A stretch of DNA of 64,000 nucleotides from Phycisphaerales bacterium (GCA_019744815.1 JAIEUA010000001.1:372001-436000), one strand, 5' to 3'. Shown: positions 40,634 through 51,386, numbered from the stretch's first letter. Numbers and translations: made by a program. The notes: a model not told the origin generated them from the sequence alone.

Positions 40634-43363
40634 TTACGGGCACAGCAGCAGGTCGTACGCCACGGCGAAGAGCGAGAAATCGGCGTCGTCGACGAAGCCG
40701 TCGAAGTTGAGGTCGGCCGGGCACCCTGCGGGCATGGAAGGATCGGAGCAGTCGAGGATGTTGTACGCGGCGGCGAAGAGGCTGAAGTCGCTGTCGTCGA
40801 CCATGCCGTCGGCGTTGAGGTCAGATGGGCAGTTGTCGACGATGGTGACCTGGGCGGGCGCACTCTGGGTCGAGCCGCAGGCGTTGGTGGCTTCAAATCG
40901 GTAGCGTGCCGAATCACTCGGCCGGGTGTTAGAGATCGTGAGCACGATCGGCGTGTTGGTTGATGGGGAAGGGAGCGAACCGGAGGCGCCGGTCACTGTG
41001 CCGCCGCCCGAGGAGGCACCGCCCGGGCCGTTGGCGATTGGCGCGAAGACGCCGCTAAGGGGCGCGGTCTCGCGGAGCCAGGCGTAGGAGCCGCCGGGGT
41101 ACCCTGGGGCGAGGAGCGCCGACAGTTGGATCGTGGCGCCCTTCTCGTCGTTGACCGGCGCTGGTGAATGGGCCACGACCGGCGAGACCGAGTCGGCGAA
41201 ATACGCCAGGGCCGCTGAGGGCTGGCCGCCGGCGGTGTTGAATCCGCCTGCGGCAAAGAAACCCGAGCCGAATTCGATGATCGCGTTGATGATGGAGCCG
41301 CCGTCGACGCCGACGCCCACCGCCGGCCCGGTGCCGAGCGGCGCCCAAGTACCCGAAACGTGGTCGCGACGGACGATCGAGTTCACGGTGACGCCATTGA
41401 CGGTGGTCAGGAACCCGCCCGCGAGGACATCGCCGTTGGCGAGCCGTGTGAGGCTCCAGACGCTCGGAATCGTCACCGAGCTGGTCGCGGTCCACACGTT
41501 GCTCCACGATGTGCCGTTCCACAACCCAAGTCCGTTGCTCACCGTGGCCTGAGAGAACAGCCCGCCCACGAGCAGCGTTCCGTCGGGCAGGGGGAGGAGG
41601 CACCCGACTTCCGATACTCCATTGATCGAGGCGCCGAGCCCGAAGCCGAGACTTGTCCAGGTGGAGCCGTTCCACGCGGCGATGCGTTCGCGGCCGATGC
41701 CGAGTGGGTCGGTGAAGTCACCGCCCGCGGTCAACTTGCCCGCGTGCCACGCGAGCGCCCGGACGTTGCTGTTGAGTCCGGTGTTCAGCGGCGCGAATGA
41801 CGAACCGTTCCAACTGCCGATGTTCGCGGCGGCCACGCCGCCAAGGGTGTTGAACGAACCGCCGATGTACACCTTGTTGTCGGGCGCCACAAGCAACGCC
41901 TCGACGGTCTGATTCGCGCCCGAAACTCCTGAGCCAAAGGCGGCCCACGTCGTGCCGTTCCAGACCGCCAAAGAAGAAGCCGACACTCCGCCCGCGGATT
42001 GGAAGAGGCCGCCGACCAGCAGGCGACCGTCGGGCAGCACGGCGAGCGACTTGACGGTGCCGTTGACTCCGGTCCCCAAGGGGCTCCATGTCGCGCCGTC
42101 GTAGACCGCGACGCCGAGGGCGTTCACGCCGGCGATGGAACGGAAGCCGCCGCCCGCGACCAGCCGGCCGTCGGGAAGTTTGGCGAACGCGAGAATCGAG
42201 CCGCTGGTGCCCGAGCCGAAGGCGGACCACGTGCCGTCCTTGTAGGACGCGATGTTGACGGCGGGAGTCGCGCTGATGATCAAGCGGCCGAAAAGGATGA
42301 GCCGGCCGTCGGGCAAGAGAGTCAAGCCGCGCGTGGTGTTGGACAAGTAATCGTTGATGGGTTTGGCAATCTCGGTCCACGCGGCTCCGTCCCACAGGGC
42401 CACGGTGCGATCGAAAGAACCGCCCGAGATGGCGAGCTTTCCACCGGGCAGCGCGGCGGCGCCGTCGACGCTCACAAACGATGGGGGGGTCCCGATCGCG
42501 GACCACGAGGTGCCGTTCCATCGGGCCAGTTTCGCGGTGCCGGGCGCGCCGGCGGAAGCGAAATCGCCGCCGATGACGAGATCACCGTTGCTCATGACCG
42601 TGGCGGATCGAGCGCCTGAGCCTCCCGTCAGGCCGCCGCCCAGCGCGGCCCACGCGGACCCGTTCCACCGGGCCACGCCGTTGACCGTCAGGCCATCGAT
42701 CGTCGCGAACTCTCCTGCGGCGACCAGGTTCCCGTTCGGCAGGAACACCAAGGATCGGACGCTGGCGAGCCCCGGAATGCCTGAGGTACCAAGAGGCGAC
42801 CACGACGTGCCGTTCCACCGGGCGATCCCGCGGCCGTTGGAGATCGTGGATTTTGCTGTGCCGCCCGCGACGATGTCGCCGCCGGGCAGTTGCACGATCG
42901 AGAGGACCGTGATGATCTGGATCGATGTGCGTGTGCCGAGCGAAGTCCAGGTGGTGCCGTTCCAGCGGGCGATCGGGGCGAGGTTGTTGACGCCGTTGAT
43001 AGACGAAAAGTTGCCGCCAGCCAGCAACTGCCCGTCGGCCAGAGGAAGGAGCGACTGCACGATTCCGTTGAACACGCCGGGCACAGCCGTCCATTGGGAG
43101 CCGGTCCAGACCGCGATGCTCGCGCTCGAATCGTTCGGCATTCGGAGGCTGCCCGCCACGGTCAGTTGTGCTTCCAACGGGCCGGGACCATCCGGATCCC
43201 ACATCACTGCCGCGTACACCTCGCCGTCGATTCCCGGCAGGCCCGTCCCGGGCAGCCACTGCGGCGAGCAATCCGCTCGGGCAGCCAACGCCGGGAGAAA
43301 CAATGACAAGACGATCACGACGAAGCGCCGTGCTGCGCCAAGAAACGATTGTTCGGTTCGCAT
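40634..43363 (-). CDS. Secreted dockerin protein with propeller repeats and Ig-like domain (paralogue of 44702)
   Basis: The 909-residue protein has a signal peptide ending A-R-A-D. A tandem set of about 45-residue units follows, with A-R-W-N-G-T-x-W, L-P-x-G and L-V-A-G-G or I-G-G-x-F, as in delta-60/Rax2-like beta-propellers. An Ig-like domain (about 740-830) and a dockerin-like domain ending L-L-L-C-P complete it. The genes at 44702 and 59588 share the same plan, including the opening W-x-x-G...G-P-x-x-D-P-D-G. ATG 43363 follows AAGGGG. Confidence 0.85.
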   Translation of the reverse strand: MRTEQSFLGAARRFVVIVLSLFLPALAARADCSPQWLPGTGLPGIDGEVYAAVMWDPDGPGPLEAQLTVAGSLRMPNDSSASIAVWTGSQWTAVPGVFNGIVQSLLPLADGQLLAGGNFSSINGVNNLAPIARWNGTTWTSLGTRTSIQIITVLSIVQLPGGDIVAGGTAKSTISNGRGIARWNGTSWSPLGTSGIPGLASVRSLVFLPNGNLVAAGEFATIDGLTVNGVARWNGSAWAALGGGLTGGSGARSATVMSNGDLVIGGDFASAGAPGTAKLARWNGTSWSAIGTPPSFVSVDGAAALPGGKLAISGGSFDRTVALWDGAAWTEIAKPINDYLSNTTRGLTLLPDGRLILFGRLIISATPAVNIASYKDGTWSAFGSGTSGSILAFAKLPDGRLVAGGGFRSIAGVNALGVAVYDGATWSPLGTGVNGTVKSLAVLPDGRLLVGGLFQSAGGVSASSLAVWNGTTWAAFGSGVSGANQTVEALLVAPDNKVYIGGSFNTLGGVAAANIGSWNGSSFAPLNTGLNSNVRALAWHAGKLTAGGDFTDPLGIGRERIAAWNGSTWTSLGFGLGASINGVSEVGCLLPLPDGTLLVGGLFSQATVSNGLGLWNGTSWSNVWTATSSVTIPSVWSLTRLANGDVLAGGFLTTVNGVTVNSIVRRDHVSGTWAPLGTGPAVGVGVDGGSIINAIIEFGSGFFAAGGFNTAGGQPSAALAYFADSVSPVVAHSPAPVNDEKGATIQLSALLAPGYPGGSYAWLRETAPLSGVFAPIANGPGGASSGGGTVTGASGSLPSPSTNTPIVLTISNTRPSDSARYRFEATNACGSTQSAPAQVTIVDNCPSDLNADGMVDDSDFSLFAAAYNILDCSDPSMPAGCPADLNFDGFVDDADFSLFAVAYDLLLCP

Positions 43364-43657
43364 GTGAAGTACCCCTTGCAAACCCACATGAACTCCGATG
43401 GTCACATGCTCTACACGGCAATGCAACAGAATAATGAGCGGTGGAAAGAAGAATCTAATTAAGAATGCACCAGAGAAGAAGTTCTGAATCGGGCTCGAAG
43501 TCGTTTGCTGAGCATCAAGGACAGCAAGAAACCGATTGCGGCCCGGGGCTCGTCCCAGGTGACCCCAAGAAACACCCGCCCGGAGGCGGAGCCGCGGCGG
43601 GGGAAGACCGGCTCGACGTGTCTCGTCGCCAAGAACCCGAGATCATGGTGTTTGTGA

Positions 43658-44635
43658 TCACTCGCACAGCAACGCGTCGTACGCCACCGCGAAGGCGCTG
43701 AAGTCCAGATCATCGACGAAGCCGTCGGAGTTGAGGTCGGCGGGGCAACCGACGGGCATGGCGGGATCGGCGCAGTCGAGGATGTTGTACGCGGCGGCGA
43801 AGGACTGGAAGTCGGCGTCGTCGACTCGGCCGTCGGCGTTGAGGTCGGCGTTGCAGGGTGTGTACTGGGTGCCGGAGCAGGAGGTGAAGGTCGCGCCGGG
43901 AGTGAGCATCTCGATCTGCACGCGGGCGCGGCCGGTCGCGCCGGTCTGGCCGGACTGGCCGCCGGCGAGGTTCAGGAAGCTGAGATTCGCGCTGATGGCG
44001 GCGTTGACGTTGTAGCTGCTGCCTGTGAAGACCGTCCCGACACGCGAGACGGTCGCGGGCATGGACACGTCGCCGGCGTTCAGCGTGTAGGTGTCGAGCC
44101 CGATGCCGATCGGGTTGCTGAACGCGCCGGAATCGAGCGTGGCTCGGACGGAGGCCCGCGCGGCGAGGGGACTGGCGGCGAAGCTGATGCTGCGCGAGAC
44201 GCTGCCGTCGGCGATGAGGGTGAAGCGGACTTGCACGGGTGTGCCGTTGGGCGCACCGGCTTTCTGGAACGTCAATCGATCGGTGAACTGGGTCTGGGGA
44301 GAGGTGTCGACTCCGGCGATGGCGCCGTTGGGGGATGAGGACGACGTGGACACCGCGGCGTTGGCCTGGACCTCGAGCAAGGAGTACGCCGCGCTGCCGC
44401 TCAGGCTTGAGGAGGAGCTGACGCCCCCGATGCTGTTGGACCCGCCGTTGGAGAGCGGGACGATGCCGGCGGCGATCAAGCCGCTGTCGACGGTCTTCTC
44501 GCCGAGGGTGCCGACGGGCAGGCCGGACATTGTGAAGACGCAGCGGCCGCGGGTGCGCAGGCTGCAGGTCTGAGCGAGCAAGGGCGTCGAAACAAGACAG
44601 ACGCCGACGAGTGCGATCGGGAACGCAGAGCGCAT
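43658..44635 (-). CDS. Secreted dockerin protein with Ser-rich beta domain
   Basis: The 325-residue protein has a signal peptide ending L-L-A-Q. The mature domain is rich in Ser, Gly, Ala and Thr, with S-S-S-S-L-S-G-S-A and V-Q-V-R-F-T-L-I-A-D-G. It resembles the domain in the gene at 53983 (T-P-V-Q-V-R-V-S-W-A). The dockerin-like domain has loops D-L-N-A-D-G-R-V-D-D-A-D-F and D-L-N-S-D-G-F-V-D-D-L-D-F and ends A-L-L-C-E. GGAG lies about ten bases before ATG 44635; the TTG at 44650 is a weaker choice. Confidence 0.8.
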   Translation of the reverse strand: MRSAFPIALVGVCLVSTPLLAQTCSLRTRGRCVFTMSGLPVGTLGEKTVDSGLIAAGIVPLSNGGSNSIGGVSSSSSLSGSAAYSLLEVQANAAVSTSSSSPNGAIAGVDTSPQTQFTDRLTFQKAGAPNGTPVQVRFTLIADGSVSRSISFAASPLAARASVRATLDSGAFSNPIGIGLDTYTLNAGDVSMPATVSRVGTVFTGSSYNVNAAISANLSFLNLAGGQSGQTGATGRARVQIEMLTPGATFTSCSGTQYTPCNADLNADGRVDDADFQSFAAAYNILDCADPAMPVGCPADLNSDGFVDDLDFSAFAVAYDALLCE

Positions 44636-44701
44636 CAGGGAGATCTCCAACGGACGGTTGTCAGGGCGACGTGAGTCTTGGGCTTGTTGGTTGCTGCGGA
44701 G

Positions 44702-47347
44702 TTAGGGGCAGAGCAGGGCGTCGTAGGCGACCGCGAAGAGCGAGAAATCTGCGTCGTCGACGAAGCCGTCGGCGGTGAGATCGGCGGGGCACAAAGGGGG
44801 CATCGATGGTCCCGCGCAATCGTGAACCCTGTAGGCGATAGCGAAAAACTGGAAATCCAGATCATCGACTATTGCGTCGTGGTTGAGATCAGCCGGGCAG
44901 ACAGGTCGCACCGCGGTCAACTCGGCATTCTCGCTTGGACCGGAGCCACATGCCGTCGAAAGTACGAGGTGATAGAGACCGGAATCAGAAATCTGAGCCC
45001 CGGCGATCGTGAGGCTAAGGGGTTTCTGATCGGACGGGAGATCGAGACGGCCGAAGGCACCCGACACGATGCCCCCTCCGAAGGAGGCACCATTCGAGCC
45101 GTTGACAAGGCTGGCACCGTTGCGATACCACTGGAAAGTCAAACCGGATTGTCCATAAACGGGAACCGCTTGCAGGACAACCGTTCCGCCGGGAACAAAC
45201 GACGTAGACGTCGGGTGTGATGCAAAGATGGGGACTCCGCTCGAAGAGAACCTAGCGAAGTAGTTCGACACAATTGCACCAGCAGATAAGAAACGCCCAC
45301 CTACAAAGAGCGTTCCGTCGGGGGATGTTGTGAGTGCGTTCACTACGTCACTCACGCCCGATCCGATTGGGGACCAAGCGATTCCATTCCAACGCGCAAG
45401 GAACTTGACCAGCGTCCCGTTGATGGTCGTGAAGTTTCCTCCTGCGATCAGACTTCCATCCGAATGAACGGCCAGGGCATTGACAACGCCCCCCGGCCCG
45501 GTTCCGAGTGGACTCCAGGAAGATCCATTCCAGCGGGCGGCGGAGTACATCGGGCTCACTCCGGAATACTGAAAAGTTCCCGCCGCGACCAGATCGCCGT
45601 TGGGCATGTTGGCCAACGCCCGGACCGATTCCCCAAGCCCCGCACCGAGTGGCGACCAAGAAACTCCGTTCCACTTCGCGATTCGATACGCGGCAACTCC
45701 GCCGGCGGAAGAGAATGATCCGCCGGCGATCAGCGTTCCGTCTGGTCTCACGATCAAAGCGTCGACGGATCCGTTGAACCCGGCTCCCAGCGGACTCCAA
45801 GCCTTTCCGTTCCATCTCGCGATGTTGTTAACGCGAAGGCTGCCGATCGAGAGGAAGCTACCTCCCGCGACAACGTCGCCGTTTGGAAGGATTGCGAGTG
45901 CGTTCACTGCACCTTGTATCCCCGCACCCAAACCAAGCCACTGAGTTCCCGACCAACTCGCAACGCCCTCAGTTGGGTTGGTGCCCAAGGCCCTGAATGC
46001 GCCTCCTGCCAGGAGTGTGTTTTGTGGTCCAGTGACAAGCACATTGACTCGGCCGTCCAAACCACTTCCGAGTGGCTGCCAGGCAGCTCCGTCCCATTCA
46101 GCGACGTGATTCCCCGGCAAATCGGCATCGGTAAAGAAGTCGCCGCCTGCAACGATTCTTCCATTGCTGAGCGTTGCGAGTGAATATATCGGATCAGTCA
46201 CACCTGGTCCTACCGGAGACCAACGGACTCCATTCCAGCGAGCAAGTCGATTCACATTGACCCCGCCGGCCGTCGTAAAAAATCCGCCGACGAGAAGATC
46301 GCCTTTTGAAGTGACCAGCAAACTTGCGACATCGCTGTTTGTGCCCGATCCAAGACTCGACCACTCGATTCCGTTCCAGCGTGCGAGTCTGTTGGCGTTC
46401 ACGAGTCCGGGTATAGACGTGAACGCGCCCCCCACAACCACATCTCCATTCGGCATTATCGCAAGCCGACCTGCTCCATATCCGATTCCTCCACCCAGTG
46501 CTGACCAGCGGATTCCGTCCCACCGGGCGATTGCATTCACAAAAGTCCCGCCTGCCGTCGTAAAGGCACCACTCGCGATGAGATCGCCATTGGGCGCCAG
46601 AGCAAGAGAGGTCACGGCCGAGTCCATTCCGGTTCCTAGCGGCAACCAAGCCGAGCCATTCCACGTTGCGATGCACTTCAGACCAAGCGTCGAGAAACTT
46701 CCGCCCGCAACAAGGTTTCCGTTTCGTAGGACCACCAGCGAATAGACCTCGTCGGACAGTCCTGTTCCTAGGGGCGACCATGTTTCGCCATTCCACCGGG
46801 CGATGTTCCTGGCCTCCACGCTGCCGGCTCTTGTAAAGTTGCCTGCGGCAACCAAATCTCCGCTTGGAAGTATCGCCAAGTCGTTCACTCGACCGTTCAT
46901 TCCACCTGCGAGCGAGGACCAAGCGGTCCCGTTCCAACGCGCGACGTAGTTCACAACAGTTGAGTCACCAGCGAGCGTGAAGGATCCACCCGCGATCAGC
47001 TCGCCGTTTCCGAGAACTGCGAGACATCGAACACTCCCGACGAGTCCAGAACCAAGATCGCGCCAAGTACCGGCTTCCCTGTCCAAGATCGCGATGTTGC
47101 GAGATTTCCCCGATCCGGCTGACGAAAAGAACCCCCCCACAACGATCTGTGAAGGCTTACCACCAGGTCCATCGGGATCCCATGTCGCCATCGCCGCAAT
47201 CCAACCGCTCGAGATTCCGAGCGGTCCGTGACCAGCGAGCCAGTTCATGCATTGGGCGCGACAGATCGCTGGAATGCCTAACGCAAGCAGGGCGAGTACC
47301 TGCCATCGAACCGGTGCTAGCAGATTGGCAACAGAATGACGCGTCAA
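44702..47347 (-). CDS. Secreted dockerin protein with propeller repeats and Ig-like domain (paralogue of 40634)
   Basis: The 881-residue protein has a propeller of W-N-G-x-x-W-S-x-L-G units, an Ig-like domain with F-Q-W-Y-R-N-G-A-S-L and a dockerin-like domain ending A-L-L-C-P. The start is uncertain. The TTG at 47347 places a hydrophobic stretch (V-L-A-L-L-A-L-G-I-P-A) properly near the N-terminus and was chosen; the next ATG upstream, at 47434, would put it 50 residues in. Its codons look less GC-biased than those of its neighbours. Confidence 0.75.
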   Translation of the reverse strand: MTRHSVANLLAPVRWQVLALLALGIPAICRAQCMNWLAGHGPLGISSGWIAAMATWDPDGPGGKPSQIVVGGFFSSAGSGKSRNIAILDREAGTWRDLGSGLVGSVRCLAVLGNGELIAGGSFTLAGDSTVVNYVARWNGTAWSSLAGGMNGRVNDLAILPSGDLVAAGNFTRAGSVEARNIARWNGETWSPLGTGLSDEVYSLVVLRNGNLVAGGSFSTLGLKCIATWNGSAWLPLGTGMDSAVTSLALAPNGDLIASGAFTTAGGTFVNAIARWDGIRWSALGGGIGYGAGRLAIMPNGDVVVGGAFTSIPGLVNANRLARWNGIEWSSLGSGTNSDVASLLVTSKGDLLVGGFFTTAGGVNVNRLARWNGVRWSPVGPGVTDPIYSLATLSNGRIVAGGDFFTDADLPGNHVAEWDGAAWQPLGSGLDGRVNVLVTGPQNTLLAGGAFRALGTNPTEGVASWSGTQWLGLGAGIQGAVNALAILPNGDVVAGGSFLSIGSLRVNNIARWNGKAWSPLGAGFNGSVDALIVRPDGTLIAGGSFSSAGGVAAYRIAKWNGVSWSPLGAGLGESVRALANMPNGDLVAAGTFQYSGVSPMYSAARWNGSSWSPLGTGPGGVVNALAVHSDGSLIAGGNFTTINGTLVKFLARWNGIAWSPIGSGVSDVVNALTTSPDGTLFVGGRFLSAGAIVSNYFARFSSSGVPIFASHPTSTSFVPGGTVVLQAVPVYGQSGLTFQWYRNGASLVNGSNGASFGGGIVSGAFGRLDLPSDQKPLSLTIAGAQISDSGLYHLVLSTACGSGPSENAELTAVRPVCPADLNHDAIVDDLDFQFFAIAYRVHDCAGPSMPPLCPADLTADGFVDDADFSLFAVAYDALLCP

Positions 47348-47613
47348 TTGTGGCTCAAGGTCAGCTCTGTCCGAAAAGGCCAATCGGAGGAAGAGCAGGA
47401 GTTGTTTGGGTGGACCACTGATACATAGCCACAAGCCTACTGGCCTTCACGACGTACCGCAAGCGAATCCGGGATGTTCCGATGCCGCATTGACGAGGTC
47501 AGCAGTGCAAGGGCCGGAAACCACGACGTGACTGCGTGTATTGGCCTTCGCTCGGCTCCGGATTCCTATAGTCGCTCCCGCTCGCCGCGAGGCCGTTTCA
47601 GGCTCCGGCGGGC

Positions 47614-49203
47614 ATGTCTAGAAAGGATGCACCAGTGGCCGAGCGGCACTTTGACGTTGTGGTGATTGGCGGCGGACCCGGCGGCTATGTCGGGGCGATC
47701 CGGGCGGCGCAGCTCGGGTACAAGACGGCGGTCATCGAGCGCGACAAGCTCGGCGGCGTGTGCCTCAACTGGGGCTGCATCCCCAGCAAGGCGCTGCTCG
47801 CCAACGCGGAACTCATGGAGAAGCTCCAGGAGCGCGAGGCGTGGGGCCTTCAGATCCAGGGCGATGTGAAGTTCGACTGGACCAAGACCATCGGACGCTC
47901 GCGCGATGTCGCGAGCAAGCTCAACAAGGGTGTTGAGTTCCTGATGAAGAAGAACAAGATCGAGTTCATCAAGGGCAACGCGAAGATTGTCGCGGCGGCG
48001 AAGCCCGGGGCCCGCGGGCCGCAGAACGCGGTGAAGATCCAGGTGCAGGAATGCACGGTGCAGGATCAGTTGACCAGCGCGCCCGCCACGCCCGGCGCGG
48101 TGAAGGAGACGATCACGGCGACCCACGTCGTCGTCGCCACCGGCTCGGTCGCGCGCGACCTGCCCTTCGCGAAGTTCGACGGCGACAAGATCTGGGGCGC
48201 CCGCGAGGCGATGTTCAACAAGGCGCAGCCCAAGAGTTTGATTGTCGTCGGCGCCGGCGCGATCGGCATGGAGTTTGGATACTTCTATCACACGTTCGGG
48301 ACCAAGGTGACGGTCATCGAGATGATGCCGCGGATCTTGCCCGTCGAGGACGACGACGTGTGCGTCGCGATGGAGAAGGTGTTCAAGAAGCACGGCATGG
48401 AGATCAAGACCTCCACCGGCGTGACGAACATCGAGAAGACCGCGACGGGTGTCAAGGTGACTGTCGCGCCGATGGTGAACGGCAAGGCGGATGAATCCAA
48501 GAAGGAAACGCTCGAGGCTGAGAAGGTGCTGCTGGCGATCGGCGTGAAGGGCCGCTTCGATGGGCTGTTCGACGCGTCGCTGGGGCTTGAGACGTTCAAG
48601 GATCACATTAAGACTGATTACGACGCGAGCAAGCCCGAGCCGCGGGCGATCGATTACAAGACAAATCTGCCTGGGATTTACGCGATCGGCGACGTGATCG
48701 GTCCGCCGTGGCTCGCGCACGTGGCGGGCGAAGAGGCGATCATCTGCGTCGAGCGCCTCGCCTGGCGCGACGGCAAGCTGGAGCACGGCAAGAAGCTCCA
48801 CGAGCCCATCCCGATCGACTACACCGTCATTCCCGGCTGCACCTACTGCCACCCGCAGGTGGCCAGCGTCGGTTTCACCGAGCGTGCCCTCAAGGAACGC
48901 GGCCTGGTGAAGGGCAAGGACTACGACACCGGCACGTTCCCGTTCAGCGCGCTGGGCAAGGCGATCGCGACGCGTCACACCGACGGCTTCTGCAAGATCA
49001 TCCGTGGTTTGCCCCGGGGCGAGATCCTCGGCGCGCACATCATGGGCGATCAGGCGACGGAGCTGATCGCCGAGCTGTCGCTGGCGCGGCGGCTGGAAGC
49101 GACCAGCGAGGAACTCATCTGCACGATCCATGCGCATCCGACGATGCACGAGAGCGTGCACGAGGCGGCGCTGGCGAGTGAGGGGCGGGTTATCAACTCC
49201 TGA
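47614..49203 (+). CDS. lpdA: Dihydrolipoyl dehydrogenase
   Basis: This is the E3 component of pyruvate and 2-oxoglutarate dehydrogenase complexes. It reoxidises dihydrolipoamide with FAD and NAD+ in the cytoplasm. Signs are G-G-G-P-G-G-Y at residues 19-25, the redox pair in V-C-L-N-W-G-C (Cys 50, Cys 55), the NAD motif V-G-A-G-A-I-G-M-E-F and the C-terminal active-site H-P-T-M-H-E (His 508). At 529 residues it is longer than the usual 470. Extra residues lie around 150-170 and 355-365. No E1 or E2 gene is nearby. It is the only housekeeping gene within the dockerin cluster and marks the switch of gene direction. Confidence 0.95.
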   Translation: MSRKDAPVAERHFDVVVIGGGPGGYVGAIRAAQLGYKTAVIERDKLGGVCLNWGCIPSKALLANAELMEKLQEREAWGLQIQGDVKFDWTKTIGRSRDVASKLNKGVEFLMKKNKIEFIKGNAKIVAAAKPGARGPQNAVKIQVQECTVQDQLTSAPATPGAVKETITATHVVVATGSVARDLPFAKFDGDKIWGAREAMFNKAQPKSLIVVGAGAIGMEFGYFYHTFGTKVTVIEMMPRILPVEDDDVCVAMEKVFKKHGMEIKTSTGVTNIEKTATGVKVTVAPMVNGKADESKKETLEAEKVLLAIGVKGRFDGLFDASLGLETFKDHIKTDYDASKPEPRAIDYKTNLPGIYAIGDVIGPPWLAHVAGEEAIICVERLAWRDGKLEHGKKLHEPIPIDYTVIPGCTYCHPQVASVGFTERALKERGLVKGKDYDTGTFPFSALGKAIATRHTDGFCKIIRGLPRGEILGAHIMGDQATELIAELSLARRLEATSEELICTIHAHPTMHESVHEAALASEGRVINS

Positions 49204-49445
49204 TGGGGTTTTCGCGCGACGATTCCTCTAGTTTCTCGGCATTGCGATCTGTTTCTGCTGCAAAGGCCAAGCGCTCAAGTACTTGCGAGAGACACCAGCG
49301 TCAGGACGGCGCTTTTTTCATCATTACTCAAGCTATGATCTTGGGGCATGACATCGCGCAGCAACTCCTGTGCGTCGTCAGTTGTGGTACTCTCTCAGCG
49401 CTGTGCCGCACCCAAAGGGGTTCGCACAACCAGAGGGAGGGATAC

Positions 49446-51386
49446 ATGTTGGATTATTCATTCGTCGGACCGATCCATGTCCACAAAACCACTCGGTGGA
49501 TCGCGGCGATTGTGTTGTCGATGTTGAGCCTGACAACACGAGTATCAGCGCAGACCAAGATCATGTGTCTCGGCGACTCGATAACCGAGGGGTTCGGCGG
49601 ATGGGCGTCGTATCGCTATCCGCTCTGGTTCGATCTCCGCTCGCACGGTTTTTCTGTATCGTTCGTGGGGCCGTGGACCGGATACCACCTTTCGTCTGGC
49701 GGTCCAGATACGAACGGGTTCTACCCTAAATATCTGACTGAGTTTGACAGGGATCATGCCGGGTACTCCGGTTGGCGCACTGATCAGGTTGCAGCGGTCG
49801 CGGTCGATTTGGCTACGACGTACAAGCCCGACGTGGTGCTGGTCCATTTGGGAACGAACGATATTGGGCAGCAATTGGCTGCGGGGGTAGACAATGCCGA
49901 CGCAAATCTTCGCGTGATCATCAGCCGGCTTCGGTCTGTTCGGCCATCGGTGACAATCTTGCTAGCAAAGATCATTCCGCGGTCTCCATCGCAGCCGAGT
50001 TCCGCGTTTGTTGTCCCATTGAATTTGCGAGTGCAGGCTATCGCCAATGAGATGAACACCAGTGCTTCAAGGGTCATTGCTGTGGATCAGTTCACTGGGT
50101 TTGACCTCGCGACAATGATACAGATTGACGGTCTGCACCCGAATACTGCGGGCGAGCAAAGAATTGCCGACGTTTGGCGGCAAGAACTTACGGCATTGAT
50201 TCCGAACGACGATTCTTGCAAGATCAACGGCAAGAGTCCGACGGCAAATTCACTCGTAGCACTCTATACGTTCGACGACGGAACGCTTCGCGACGTGTCA
50301 TCGTCGGACAACAAGATGTGTCGCGGGCTTGGAAACCCGACCATCGTGCCTTCGGGATATCAGGGTTCAGGGATGTTCTTCGACGGTGCTTCGTACCTGC
50401 GGTCTGATGTCCTTATTCATCCCTCGGTGAGGCCCCAGTTGACTATGGGAGCGTGGGTCCGACTCACCAATACAGCAGTGTCATCGACGTTGTTCAGTCA
50501 TGACAACGGTGGATTCGACCGTACTGTTGCGATCGACAATCGCGGTGGCGGTACCGGATGGTCCGCGTTTGCGGGCAGCGGAGGCGGAGTCGGTGGTACC
50601 GGCGTGCTCGGCTTTCTGCCTGCTGTTTCCGCGCAGTGGCAGTTCGTTGCCACGGTGTATGACGCTGTCAATCAAAAGGTCAGGCTCTATGTTGACGGCG
50701 TTGTCCGTGAGTCCAGTGGTAATCCCGGGAGCTCTGCTTGCGGACAGAATCTGTTCATCGGCAAAGAGCCGTTCTGCAATGGCAGTTCGTGTGCAGGCAC
50801 TCCGAACGCCAGTTGCACGCTCAGTGGTACTGTTGATAACGTATTCGTTATGTCAGAGGCTCTCAGTGTTACACGTCTTGACGAGATACGAACGTTTGGG
50901 TATCGCCGAATCCCAACGTGTGCGACGATCTTTCGTCAGCCAGTTTGCGTTTCAGCGTGCTCTGGGCGTCCCGCAATTGTTTCGATTGACGCGGGAGGAT
51001 CGGGCGGCGTGTTCTTCCAATGGCGAAAAGACGGGGTTCCGATTTCGCTGGGGTCAACTGGGAATCCATCGGCATCAACTGCAGTCCTCGAGTTCGAAAC
51101 GGTTAGCCTGCTGGATCGCGGGTCCTACGACTGCGTAGTGTCAAGTGGGTGCGGAGAAGTGATCAGCAATGCTGTGAGCCTCGAGGTGTGCGCGGGCGAT
51201 CTGGATTGCGATGGGCAGGTTAACGACGCTGACTTCCAAGGCTTCGCTGTCGCATACGACCTCCTCGACTGCGCCGACGCGGCCATGCCCGCAAGCTGCC
51301 CGGCAGACCTAAACCGCGACGGCTTTGTAGACGACCTGGACTTTCAGGTTTTCGCTGTGGCGTACGACGTGCTGCTGTGTCCGTAG
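49446..51386 (+). CDS. Secreted SGNH hydrolase with LamG-like, Ig-like and dockerin domains
   Basis: The 646-residue protein has a signal peptide ending V-S-A-Q (about 36), then an SGNH/GDSL hydrolase. Ser 45 is in G-D-S-I-T-E-G, G-Y-S-G-W-R stands near 106-111, Asn 138 is in G-T-N-D, and Asp 228 and His 231 are in D-G-L-H-P-N. These are all catalytic blocks. A LamG-like lectin domain (about 265-450), an Ig-like segment with F-F-Q-W-R-K-D-G-V-P-I and a dockerin-like domain ending V-L-L-C-P follow. It probably de-esterifies a polysaccharide outside the cell. GGAGGG precedes ATG 49446. Confidence 0.88.
   Translation: MLDYSFVGPIHVHKTTRWIAAIVLSMLSLTTRVSAQTKIMCLGDSITEGFGGWASYRYPLWFDLRSHGFSVSFVGPWTGYHLSSGGPDTNGFYPKYLTEFDRDHAGYSGWRTDQVAAVAVDLATTYKPDVVLVHLGTNDIGQQLAAGVDNADANLRVIISRLRSVRPSVTILLAKIIPRSPSQPSSAFVVPLNLRVQAIANEMNTSASRVIAVDQFTGFDLATMIQIDGLHPNTAGEQRIADVWRQELTALIPNDDSCKINGKSPTANSLVALYTFDDGTLRDVSSSDNKMCRGLGNPTIVPSGYQGSGMFFDGASYLRSDVLIHPSVRPQLTMGAWVRLTNTAVSSTLFSHDNGGFDRTVAIDNRGGGTGWSAFAGSGGGVGGTGVLGFLPAVSAQWQFVATVYDAVNQKVRLYVDGVVRESSGNPGSSACGQNLFIGKEPFCNGSSCAGTPNASCTLSGTVDNVFVMSEALSVTRLDEIRTFGYRRIPTCATIFRQPVCVSACSGRPAIVSIDAGGSGGVFFQWRKDGVPISLGSTGNPSASTAVLEFETVSLLDRGSYDCVVSSGCGEVISNAVSLEVCAGDLDCDGQVNDADFQGFAVAYDLLDCADAAMPASCPADLNRDGFVDDLDFQVFAVAYDVLLCP

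Noticed and set aside
47348..47434. ATG at 47434 as start of the gene at 44702
   Set aside because: It would place the hydrophobic signal segment about 40-58 residues in; the TTG at 47347 gives a normal signal peptide, though this is not certain.
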